64,000 nucleotides of DNA from Paroedura picta (lineage: Eukaryota > Chordata > Lepidosauria > Squamata > Gekkonidae): positions 25,032,765 through 25,096,764 of the forward strand of contig NC_135369.1 in the NCBI RefSeq assembly GCF_049243985.1, given 5' to 3'. Below, in pieces: positions 26,443-64,000 of this stretch. The notes beneath the pieces were generated by a model. It was not told the origin of the DNA. It was given only the letters and a program-made list of their open reading frames with translations, and did not search any database. The number at the start of each line of letters is the position of its first letter. The stretch's first letter is position 1. Position numbers and translations under genes: made by a program.

Positions 26443-29400
26443 CTAGGGGAGAAATTCAAAGCCCATCCATATTTTTTGTACTCGCTTCGGCAACACATAT
26501 ACTAAAATTGGAATGATACAGAGAAGATTAGCATGGACCCTGCGCAAGCAAGGCTTCTAATCTGCTGAGCTGGGTTTGATTCCCTGCTCCTCCACATGCA
26601 GCCAGCTGAGTGACCCTGAGCTTGTCACAGCCCTGATAGTGCTGTTCTGACAGAGTAGACCTATCAGAGCTCTCTCAGCCTCATCTACCTCATAGGGTGT
26701 CTATTGTGGGGTGAGGAAGGAAAGGCAATTGTAAGTTGCTTTGGGATTTCTTCGGGTACTGAAAAGCAGAATATAAAAACCGACTTTTACTTCTTCAAGT
26801 AGATTCTTGCACCATAAAACAGCACATGAAAACATTTACATCCAGGTCATGTATCAAGCAGTAGGAGACACAGCCCCTATTGTAAGCTTGTTCACATCAG
26901 CAGTAATCCCTCCTCATGCCCTAGTTCCTATTCTGCTAACAGGCACTGAAATTTTATCTCAGGAAACGGAATGACCGTAAGGCTGGAGACCAAGTCCTTT
27001 TGGGAGAAAGAGCTGCAGAGGAATAACTTGCTCATACGGAAACACTAAATGAGAGATTAAACAGGAAGAAAACCAGCTGAGGACAGAGTCCTTTGGTAAG
27101 GGTAGCTTGCATGGAGAGTGGTAAGCAAGCACCTGATAGTTGGAGGAAGCAGCCTGGTGTAGGAATTTGGAGGTAGAAGGGGAATTTTTTAAGAGTGTCA
27201 GGATGGGTTAACAGAAAGCTTGTTATGAATGGCTGAAATTGTAGTGTGTGTTAATTTCAGATGTTTATAACCCACTTTTCTTCCTAATGGGGGCCCAAAG
27301 TGAGTTACCATTTTACGCTCATCCATTTTATCCTTACAACAACAATCCTGAGAGGAAGGGAAGTCTGAAAGGGAATGACTGATCTAAGTTCTTCAAGTGA
27401 GGTTTCATGGCAGAGTGGGGATCTGAAACTGAGTCACCCAAATTTTGACACTTCTAACCACTGCATAATGCTGGTTCTCATGAATACCACTGGAAAAGAA
27501 CCAGAGGAGGAGACAGGTCAGGTTGATAGGAGAGGCAGCATCCAGAGTGGAGAAGGGATAGGATGAAGGATGAAGGAGACAACAACAAGATAGTCAACTT
27601 GTCAAAAGAGACTGGGAGGGAAAGGAAAATATAAGATATGGCAGAGGAGCAGGAGATGAAGGGAAGGAAGAGAGGCAGGAGATGAAAGCAAATCGTTTCA
27701 GTTTTGATGGTGGAGAAGACAATGTCTTGAGCAGAAAGATGAGGAGATGCAAATCTCCAGAGGCCTGCTTGAAGTGAAATTCAATAAAATCATAAATACT
27801 ATCAACCATAACGATGTAGTGACATTCAAAGAAATGATCACAACCTTCTTATTGAGTATCCAGTGGAAATGTATCTATGAAATTGCATGGTGGAATCTCA
27901 AGAAAGAGAGAGAGCCTGTCTCTACCCACTGCTGGCCTAGAAAATTCCTTTGAGATAATACAGGATGAAGAATGTTTATATTAAAGATTGGGTCAAGCAA
28001 CTTCTCTGCATCAAGGCCCCAAATAAAGAAATGTACTTTCTGTTCTGTAAAAAACGAACCTTCTGAAAAACAAGGTAGCAGTTCTTGGGGAGGGCTGAGA
28101 GAGGGAGTTCTGGAAATGACTCTTTATGGTATTATGGAATTAGCTAGGCAGCTCTGTGAGGTAGGCATGAGGTAGGTGTATAAAAAGCTGTGTTACCAGG
28201 TGTAGGGCACACACACTTGGGAACTCCCATGTCTATTCTGCTGCAGTAAAATAAATATTAAAAAGGCTTTCCTCTCAGTGCAATTCATTGGGAGCATTAC
28301 CCTGGGCAAAAAAACCCTGATTAGGCTGCAGGGCTATCAATAATAAGGTGACCAGATTGTCCCACTTTGGGAGGGACATCTGGGGGGTACTTGGCAAATT
28401 GTACTTATGTTGAAATTAAAAAATATATATTACAATACTATTTTTGCATTCTATGAAACTTTTTGTTGCTCCATATAGACCACATTTTTAATCAAGAAAC
28501 CCCCCCCCAGTCAATGATGTCCCGCTTTACCAATATTAAAATCTGGTCACCTTAATCAATAAAGCACTGATACAAGCCATTAAAAACAGCATTAAGCAGC
28601 CTAAATCGATATTTGAAGGACTGTCTTCTTCCATATGTCCCTGTGCACCAACTACAATTGTCAGACATCTATCTGTTGACTACCCCACCCCTTAGGAGTA
28701 AAGGAGAAATGGGATATACATGTTTTAATAAATATATGTGAAAGAGTCCTCAGGCTAGAAACAGCTGTAAAAGCAGCTTAAAAAGAAGGAATGCTTTAAT
28801 GAAACGTGCAGGTAAAGGGAAATGTTTTGGCCCACGACTTAAAGGCCAGTAAAGCAGGTAAGCCTCATAGGGAAGGGCATTTCACAGGCAGGGAGTCATC
28901 ACTGACAAAGCTTCACCTCTAAATGCCATCTGCCTGACCTCTGCAGACAGTGGCCAAGCTTGGGACAAATCACACAGAAAGCAAAAATGTGAATCCAATT
29001 ATCAAAAAACAAAATGCCAACCCCTTTTCTCCCCACATTTTCTTCTTTTAATCTAGCTGGGAAAGGGGGGAGGATCTTAGAGGCTAATCTGCAAAGGTTG
29101 GGGGGATTCAGCACATGTACATTTACACATTATTGGGACTGACCAACATTATTGCCTGTCGTTTAGACTCAGCTCACAGCATACATTTAAACTCAGCTGG
29201 GTCCAATAAAGAAATTCAGGTCTTAACGAGACCACTTTGCTAACGCATCCAATCAGCAACTTAAAGAATCGGAGTCCATCTGTTCATACTGCCGGCATAG
29301 TATAGTAGCAGCATACTCTAATCTGGAGAACCAGGTTTGATTCCCTGCTCCTGCACAGCAGCCAGCTGGGTGACCTTCGGCCAATCACAGTTCTCTCAGA

Positions 29401-31162
29401 GCTCTTTCAGCCCCACCTGTCTCACAGCATGTCTGTTGGGGGGAGAGGAAAGATAGATGATTGTAACCTTTGAGGGTAGTGAAAAGCAGTATGCTAAAAA
29501 AGAGCTCTTCTCCTCCCAACCCTAAAAAGAGGGCACTGAAGATGACTGAAGCTGCATTACTCAGACAGGTAGCTGACAGACAAGGGAAGGACAAACTCAT
29601 AGTGGACCAACTCCTTTGACTCTTTTGCTCTCCTCCAGAGGCATTCAGCTGCATGACAGAATTAATGATCTCCAAACCAAGGGAGAGAGCCAGACCTGGA
29701 TGTAAATGGGACAGAAGGTTCACTGCGACATCAGGAATAAAACTCCTTACCTATCAGTAGCATGAGCCATGGCACAACAAGCAGAAGAACTGTATGGATA
29801 GTAGTCTCCTCCCATTGTAGCAACATGACTACCTTGGCGTTGAGCAGGCAGCCAAACAGCAGGGCAGCAGCCCCGTGCAGTAGCAGGCAAAGGAAGTAGC
29901 GGTAGTTCTGGTAGCCCAAGCACTGGGCCAGTAGCGTGCAATGGTGGTCACGGCGTAGGACACAAACATTGCAGGAGAAGCAATGAGCACAGCGGGGAGG
30001 CACGTGGGTCTGGCAGCTGTAGCAGTAACTGGAAAAAGAAGAGAGAGCAGGTGGCTACAGAATGGCAGTGATGGTACCTTGCTGTTCGATTCACTCTCCT
30101 TTCAAAACTGGCATCTCACCTGGCTCACTACAGGGATTCTATTTACAAGAGTTCTGTCTCTGCTCTATTAATCAAAAATAACTTTAAAAACCCAAGAGAA
30201 AGAATCTTGGTTTTTCCCATCCTCTGGCTACATCTCATTTACTTTGAACGGCTAACTTAAGTACCTTTGCTTTCACGATTTATTCATTTTTCAATCTCAT
30301 CTTATAATGCTGTCTTCCATCCCACCTACGCTACCGATGTGACTCCATATGGTGCTACAAGATTTATTTTTAATCAATAAAGCAGTTTTGCAACACAGGC
30401 CAACAGATTTATTTGGGCACAGGTTTTCATTGCTTAGCTCCCTTTTGTCAACTGGATGAAAGAACTCGTGTTACATCAAGGTTGCTAACTCTGGCCTGGT
30501 AAAATCCTGGGGATCTGGGAGTGGTGCTAGCCATAGCAAATCTGTTTTATGCTACAGCTTGACTCTCGTTTGCTCCAGCTACAACAGACTAAAACAAAAC
30601 CCTGATTTTCCAAAACAAATCGCTCTCGCAATAAAAGTCTTAGGAGGGGAACATAATGCCTTCGAGCACATGCAGAGTTCTCGCGTTAAGAGACACTGAA
30701 ATCCCAAACACACCCACTACCACCAACCTTCTGGTTGGGATTGACCCTTTGTCTGCTCCCACCACAAGCCACGCCCCCCTCGCCCAATCCCCTCCTCCTT
30801 ATTCTCAGATTCCGCCCCCTTTGGCCATACGTGCCATCGATCAAGTTCTGCCTCGGCCCCACCTACAGGTGGAGGCGCGTCACTTACTCCCAGCCTTGGC
30901 CCGCCCCCGCAAGCATGACGCCGCGCGTGCTGGGCGAGGCAGTGATGAAGCGGCGTGCATTCTCAAGCGCGTTCCCAAGCAGGAAGAGCAAGGCTATCAG
31001 CGACGCGAACGGGAACGGCGGCCCCTTTTCGTGCTCGTGCGCGTCGCCCTCTTCGTGCCGTAGTTGCAGCAGTACCACGAACACCTCTAAAACGAGCGCG
31101 CCCCCCAGCACCGCTCCCGCGTATACGGGCACCACGTTCCGGCTCCAACCAGTGCCAGCCAT
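26132..31162 (-). CDS. ZDHHC24: ZDHHC24, DHHC-type palmitoyltransferase (complete)
   Basis: This enzyme transfers palmitate from acyl-CoA to protein cysteines; it is an integral membrane protein, Golgi/ER in most family members. Three exons (30888-31162, 29751-30028, 26132-26442) join in phase to 288 codons including the stop; human ZDHHC24 has 284 residues. Two membrane segments lie near residues 10-32 and 52-72. The cysteine-rich domain starts at YCYSCQ (residue 93), and the catalytic DHHC is at 119-122 within CNVCVLRRDHHC. Two more membrane segments follow, then the TTxE motif as QTTKEW and the family ending SGDGITFQT. The start ATG is the first in frame after a GC-rich leader. It is head to head with ACTN3, as in human 11q13. 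It appears intact. Confidence 0.96.
26478..26548 (+). pseudogene. U6 snRNA fragment, 5' part of a U6-SINE chimera
   Basis: 71 nt align end to end with U6 nucleotides 1-71, with four mismatches by my reading. It begins GTACTCGCTTCGGCAACACA and ends CTGCGCAAG. Then U6 sequence stops and a (CTT)n-type SINE begins. It is not a functional U6: the 3' third and the oligo-T end are missing. Confidence 0.9.
26549..26806 (+). mobile_element. (CTT)n-type SINE, head replaced by U6
   Basis: From GGCTTCTAATCTGC onward this matches the SINE described at 1852-2143. The first ~30 nt of the SINE head (GTGTAGTGGTTAGGAG) are absent, with U6 in their place. It ends at ACTTCTTC. No target duplication was recognised. 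Confidence 0.82.
26807..28343. other. ZDHHC24 intron 2, no gene seen
   Basis: No coding exon or clear repeat family recognised apart from an old diverged repeat near 27255-27475 (CCCACTTTTCTTCC, AACCACTGCATAATGCTGG). Confidence 0.45.
28344..28554 (+). mobile_element. hAT-type MITE, copy 2 (211 bp, perfect TSD)
   Basis: Ends TAAGGTGACCAGAT and ATCTGGTCACCTTA. Perfect 8-bp duplication ATCAATAA at 28336-28343 and 28555-28562. ZDHHC24 intron 2. Confidence 0.9.
29297..29516 (+). mobile_element. tRNA-derived SINE ending in (CTT)n, copy 6 (old)
   Basis: Diverged copy: AATCTGGAGAACCAGG, GTTTGATTCCCTGC, AGCCAGCTGGGTGACC and a C/T-rich tail. ZDHHC24 intron 2. Confidence 0.7.
29751..30028 (-). CDS. 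ZDHHC24: ZDHHC24 exon 2 (DHHC domain)
   Basis: A 278-nt exon with acceptor TTTTTCCAG and donor GTAAGG. It holds the zinc-binding Cys/His array (CYSC, CAHC, CNVC) and the DHHC active site, followed by NYRYFLCLLLHG and the membrane segment VLLLVVPWLMLLIG. Confidence 0.96.
30029..30887. other. ZDHHC24 intron 1, no further gene seen
   Basis: The left half is AT-rich; toward exon 1 it becomes C-rich and GC-rich. A GGTTGCTAACTCTGG fragment near 30480 is a trace of the GTTGCCAACC repeat family. Confidence 0.5.
30888..31162 (-). CDS. ZDHHC24: ZDHHC24 exon 1
   Basis: A 275-nt coding exon from ATG to a GTAAGT donor. It encodes MAGTGWSRNVVPVYAGAVLG and ends STRGVMLAGAGQGW, which matches human RGVMLAGRGLGQGW. 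A CTG or TTG upstream could extend the frame but has no support. Confidence 0.95.
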
Positions 31163-31166
31163 AGCA

Positions 31167-31306
31167 GCGCATGCGCAACTTGTGCGCGTTCTCGTTCTGT
31201 TTTTCCTTTCGGCGCGCTCTGTTTTCAATAATATCATTTTCGCCAATCAGCGTCTCTCGGCTCCTCCTCCTCCACCTATGTTTGATTGATGGAGCGCCTT
31301 GCCAAT
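31167..31306 (-). promoter_or_regulatory. ZDHHC24: ZDHHC24 promoter: NRF-1-type site and CCAAT boxes
   Basis: A perfect palindromic GCGCATGCGC (NRF-1-type) lies at 31167-31176, four nt upstream of the ATG. CCAAT pentamers, possible NF-Y sites, lie at 31243-31247 and 31302-31306. The surrounding 30.85-31.25 kb is CpG-rich. No TATA box was seen, which fits a housekeeping promoter. Confidence 0.55.
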
Positions 31307-31478
31307 CCGTTAACAGCTGTGTGCTCCGAGTTTCCCTTCCCCAGTGTTGTGGGCATTTTACCTCAGAAAGGGTAACGGTGATTAGTCTGGGTGGGTAGTT
31401 TAGTCGCTGGTTTTCACAGGTTAATTTATTTATATTCAGAAGCAGCTTCATACAATATCCTTTGCAAATAAGTACTTT

Positions 31479-31909
31479 GTTGTTGTTAGGTGCGAAGTCG
31501 TGTCCGACCCATCGCGAGCCCATGGACTATGATCCTCGAGGCCTTCCTGTCCTCCACCATGGAGTCCATTTAAGTTTGCACCGACTGCTTCAGTGACTCC
31601 ATCCAGCCACCTCATTCTCTGTCGTCCCCTTCTTCTTTTGCCCTCAATCGCTCCCAGCATTAGGCTCTTCTCCAGGGAGTCCTTCCTTCTCATGAGGTGG
31701 CCAAAATATTTGAGTTTCATCTTCAGGATCTGGCCTTCTAAGGAGCAGTCAGGGCTGATCTCCTCTAGGACTGACCGGTTTGTTCGCCTTGCAGTCCAAG
31801 GGTCTCGCAAGAGTCTTCTCCAGCACCAGAGTTCAAAAGCCTCAATTTTTTGACACTCGGCCTTCCTTATGGTCCAATTTTCACAGCCATACATTGCAAC
31901 TGGTACTTT
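31479..31909 (-). mobile_element. Bov-B (RTE) LINE, 5'-truncated, 13-bp TSD
   Basis: A 431-bp 3' fragment on the minus strand with the same ORF2 tail as 7105-7545 (AFELWCWRRLLRDPWTARR, KYFGHLMRRKDS). Perfect 13-bp duplication AAATAAGTACTTT at 31466-31478 and 31910-31922. High identity to the first copy and mostly open frame point to a recent insertion. It lies between ZDHHC24 and ACTN3. Confidence 0.92.
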
Positions 31910-31922
31910 AAATAAGTACTTT

Positions 31923-33502
31923 AGTGCCGTCAAATCCCCAGTCAGTTTGAGGAAATATTTCTAAAATAAGGCTTTTGTTTTATGTTTGGGTTATTAAAAA
32001 TGAAGCAGGTTACTCGGTTAAAATTATAAAGGAGGACTAGCTTTCCTAGCTTGTAAGCAGCACCGTTCTGTGTGAGGGTCTGAGGGGGCTTAACTATGAA
32101 TAGGCAGCCCCTTCATAAGTCCATGTTAAAACAGTTCTTTAATCAAAGTTGTTCCGTCAGGCCTATAGGTGAGGCCAGGTACAAACACCAAGATATAAAC
32201 ACCAAGGTATAAACGCTTGCCTGAGAGCCCATCCAGCAATACAACTGGGAGAAAGGTTTTGTGTTATTAGGAGGAGGTGGGCCAATTGTAATAATTGTTT
32301 TATTGTTTATTGAATTCATATGATTGTTTTAAAGTTGGTTGTCACCTGTCCTGAGCAGACCAGGGAAGGGAGGGATAGCAATAAGTTTACCATCATTGTT
32401 CTTATTAATAGTAGTAGTAGTGGTATTAATAAAGTCAGAGAACCCTCCGAATTAATATTCAGACTAGCAGGTATTTGTCTTGATGCTGATTGTGGAGGAC
32501 TTTTAAAGTTATTTTGCAAGTAGCCTGGTGGGTTTATTTGTGCTTGGTGGCGGCAATGCTTATGCAGGGTTCCCTTCTGTCTTAAGGGTGAAATTTTCTC
32601 AAGAATAAAAAGTATGGGCAGAAAGAATTAACACCTTTTCTGAGCAATATTCTACCATTTCTGAACTCTCCAGGCCAAACATGGCACAGACAGCTCTATC
32701 GTAGAAGAAAAGAATGCTTGGGAGTCCAGTTCATAAGATGCAGGGGTAGTTGAGAAGTTGGGTAGGTCCTCCTTGGTGTACAAACTAGATTCCCCACTAT
32801 TTTGTGCACAACAAAGTTGAAGATAGGAAATTAGTAGGACTTGCCTTTTTGACTTGAATCCCCAAAATGGTTTACAATCTTAATAAAATCTTAACATTTC
32901 ACACCTTTCAATTAACCCATAAGTGTAACTAGAAGAAGAGATGGGGAGAGAGAACAGATTGAAAAACAAATTTAAAATACAGAATTCAAGGGGGGGGATT
33001 CTTATAAATTAAAAACATGAGTGGAAGGAGAAGTAGAATGTTACAAAGTTTTTCACATATTCATGATTTCTTGGGTCTTGGCTGCATTTTCAGGGATCTC
33101 TGAGTGAAATTTCTGGATCTATGAGTCTCTCTCTTATGCCTCTAACAAATCCTTACCCACTGATCCTAAGAATAGCTTTGGTGTAACAGGAGCAGCCTGC
33201 AGGAGAACTACAGATTTTTCATTGGCAGCATGGATTAAACAAATGTTGGCCACACCCTACCCCAACCCACCCCACCCCTGACTTAACCTGTTTGGAAGCT
33301 GTCCCAAATCTGTGGACATTGTATTCAGGATAGTACAGATTAAATTATTATCTTATTGTCTTTTCATGCCACTCATCAAGACAGATCTACCCTCCCTCCT
33401 CCCTTTAGTTTTGAGTTTAAATCCAATGCTAGAAGTAGGATGACAGTTTGGGCAAATGTATTTGAATGTTATAATGTAATGTTTCATTGATTTAGTTACT
33501 CT
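31923..33502. other. Intergenic DNA between ZDHHC24 and ACTN3, no gene seen
   Basis: AT-rich with short frames on both strands, none with exon-like composition. No repeat family recognised. Confidence 0.45.
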
Positions 33503-34381
33503 GGCCCATTCCGCACTAGGATCAATGTTGCAAATTGGTTTAGGAACGAAAAAAAGCCATTTTAAATAGTGGAATTCGTCATTATGCATACCTGCCTTTG
33601 TAGTGGAATCCAGTTGCGTTTCTATCATTTCCCACAAGCTATCCAGGAAGCGATATTTGCTGAGCTTTGTCCCGCCCCTGGCCGTCAAACAAACGAGCAG
33701 CCAATGGGCGGCCGTTATCATGCTCCCGAAAAGTCCCTTTCCCTTTAAGGCAGGTTTAAAAAAAAAACACACACAAACACGTTGCAACGAATCGGCGTTG
33801 ATTTGTTGCAACGGAGAGACCCATCTAGCTAGGAGGTGGCGTGTGAGCTGCCATTTCATCGTTGCCACGCTTCCCCAAGTGAAAAAAAAAATCCCCCCCC
33901 CCCATGCACAGGTACGATTTTTGGCCGAAAATAAAGGGAAAAATAAAGGGAAAATAAACCAGCAAACGGGGCTGTGTGGTGCTTGGTGACTTAAAACAGA
34001 GGGACTGCAGCCGGGAAAGCCTCGCTGGGTGAATGAAGGCTCGCTGGTTCGTTGCTCTCTGCTCGCTCTGAGAAAAAAAATGGCGATTGCTTTGCCGGAA
34101 GATCAGAGGAGAGAGCCAGGAGGTGGGACTTTGCTGAAACCACAACAATGGTAACGCACAGAACTTTCCCACTAGTGTTTCAGATTGGTTGCAAGAGTGT
34201 AGCGCTTTCCAGAGGGTGAATCCACTTTTTGGGATTTCCCTGGAAGCGCTACAACGAAGCGCTTTTTGCGGATCGGTTTCAGGAGTGTGGCAGATTGTCT
34301 ACGACGTTGTGCATAACTGCATTTTAGTGGCGATTACAATTTGCCACACTCCTGCTACAAAGAATCTGTGCGGAATGGCCC
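33503..34381 (+). mobile_element. ~880-bp terminal-inverted-repeat element, copy A
   Basis: It begins GGCCCATTCCGCAC and ends GTGCGGAATGGCC. It carries subterminal repeats of GTGGAATCCA/TAGCG motifs and internal palindromic GTTGCAAC blocks. No transposase was seen, so it is non-autonomous. It matches copy B (58136-59022) in the opposite orientation along its length. It ends about 1.3 kb upstream of the ACTN3 start. Confidence 0.75.
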
Positions 34382-35397
34382 TCTGTTTTTACCCCATCTT
34401 TCCCCCAATGGGAACCCAAAGCTGCTTACATCCTCAGTCTTATTTTCACAACAACTCTGTGAGGTAGGTTAGGCTGAGAGCATGGAACTGGCAAACTTCT
34501 GTGGCAGAGCAAGGATTTGAATCTGGGTCTCTCACTTTGGACATGGTAACTACCATACAACACTAACTGTCTCCCTTCTGAAAGAAGTGGACATCCATTC
34601 ACTTTCCAGGATTGAGCCAAACTTAATCATTTCAAGTTTTTGCAGCAAGTTTAATGCACTAAATAGCAGCATGATGGAGAGGATTAGAAGGGTGACCAAT
34701 ACCCTTTCAGGGCAGTTTCTGACATTCCAAACACTCGCTTAAAGTTAAATGAAGCCCTTTTTTGATACTTCAATATAACCCTGGAACATGTAAAGCATGT
34801 GCAGAATGTTTCTTTCCACATACAAATAAGTAATCAAATGACACAACCCCCACATCCATCTGGATTGGACGGGCAGATATCACAATCTCATTGATGGTCC
34901 TGTGCTACATGAGGATCAGTTTAGGAAACATTACAGAAAGTTGAACAGTAAGCAAAAAGGGCAGGATTCATCCTTCCCCATTTTTACTGCTCAGTTTTTA
35001 GAGACTACTGTATTTTAACATTTCAAAGCTAAAAACTAATCATAATTGCAGGTTGGGGGGGGGACTTGTTCTGTCATGATTTCGGTGTATGTTTTGAAAA
35101 TTGAAATGTTGAAGGCTGCAGGAAGACTTGTGATCTAGGAATTTGTCCTAGCTTTCAAACATGAATATATAGGTTTACTTCCCTGATTTAATAGTCTTTC
35201 CCCCCTGCATTTCTGATGCACTTGGCTCATATTAACCACTGGCACACTACAAGGAGACCCTTGTTTGTAACAGCAGCCGTCACTCTGTATTCAGCATAGA
35301 TTGTGTCAAGACACAACATTTACATATTCCAAAGGGGCAGATTTCCCCTTTAAGAGCCTGCTGGGTCTGTTTTAAAGGGGGATCCTTGGCTTGCCAG

Positions 35398-35540
35398 CAG
35401 CTGTCTTCACTCCCATCTGGTTGGTAGGGACATTTGTACCGTCCCCTCCCCTTGGCCTTTTTAAGATGGAATCTGATCCGCCTTCCCAAGGCTGATAATA
35501 CTTATTGAGGACTGGTCACGTGGGTTGGTTTTGACAGGTG
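35398..35540 (+). promoter_or_regulatory. ACTN3: Possible ACTN3 promoter E-boxes
   Basis: CAGCTG at 35398-35403 and CAGGTG at 35535-35540 lie within 320 nt of the ACTN3 ATG. Both fit myogenic bHLH E-boxes, which would suit a fast-muscle gene, but such hexamers are common by chance. Confidence 0.25.
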
Positions 35541-35681
35541 CAGCAGCAAAGCAGGCAGGCACAGTCTGGGAGGACTGGGGGATCTTGACCTCCAAGAAGA
35601 GCTGAAGGGAGTGAACAGAAGAGAAGGGGGCTAAGTGTAAGAAAGAGCACAGGGGACTGTGGATAGTAGGGAGCAAGATAG

Positions 35682-64000
<28,319 letters not shown>

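Noticed and set aside
26478-26548. Functional U6 snRNA gene
   Set aside because: Only the first 71 nt are present, with no 3' end or oligo-T terminator, and it is fused to a SINE.

Overview
The window is vertebrate nuclear DNA, most likely from a squamate reptile (lizard or gecko type). Compact coding exons with standard splice signals sit in long introns. The repeat load is typical of squamates: Bov-B (RTE) LINEs, L2 and CR1 3' ends, several tRNA-derived SINEs, a 5S-rRNA-derived SINE, hAT-type MITEs and Helitron-like elements. No bacterial features, CRISPR arrays, tRNA genes or rRNA genes were seen. The species call is inferred from the repeats alone.

Four host genes can be reconstructed exon by exon. 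(1) CATSPER1, minus strand, about 305-10029: the sperm calcium-channel pore subunit. S1 to the start of S6 are present; the 3' end lies off the left edge, and at least one exon between the N-terminal exon and S1 was not found. (2) A FAM161-family gene, minus strand, 15044 to about 22696: six exons join in phase into 454 codons including the stop, with one further probable 5' exon; the true start was not located. (3) ZDHHC24, minus strand, 26132-31162: a complete three-exon DHHC palmitoyltransferase of 287 residues with a GC-rich promoter. (4) ACTN3 (alpha-actinin-3), plus strand, from 35718 past the right edge: exons 1 to 3, with a 26.3-kb first intron. ZDHHC24 and ACTN3 are head to head, as in human 11q13, where CATSPER1 also lies a short distance away.

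Two introns, one in CATSPER1 and one in the FAM161-like gene, appear to use GC-AG instead of GT-AG splice sites; in both, reading phase and protein continuity support the reading.

The rest is intron or intergenic DNA rich in mobile elements. Four copies of a ~200-bp hAT-type MITE and several copies of a 136-bp foldback MITE carry 8-bp target duplications. Two ~880-bp inverted-repeat elements sit in opposite orientation upstream of and inside ACTN3. A 430-bp Helitron-like element has an A|TC start and a hairpin-CTAG|T end. A U6 snRNA fragment is fused to a SINE just upstream of the last ZDHHC24 exon. A near-perfect 187-bp palindrome lies at 8673-8859. The stretch 47.3-50.4 kb is a nested stack of an old RTE LINE, an L2 LINE, SINEs and MITEs. 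No new multi-gene system was found; the novelty is in gene structure and transposon biology.
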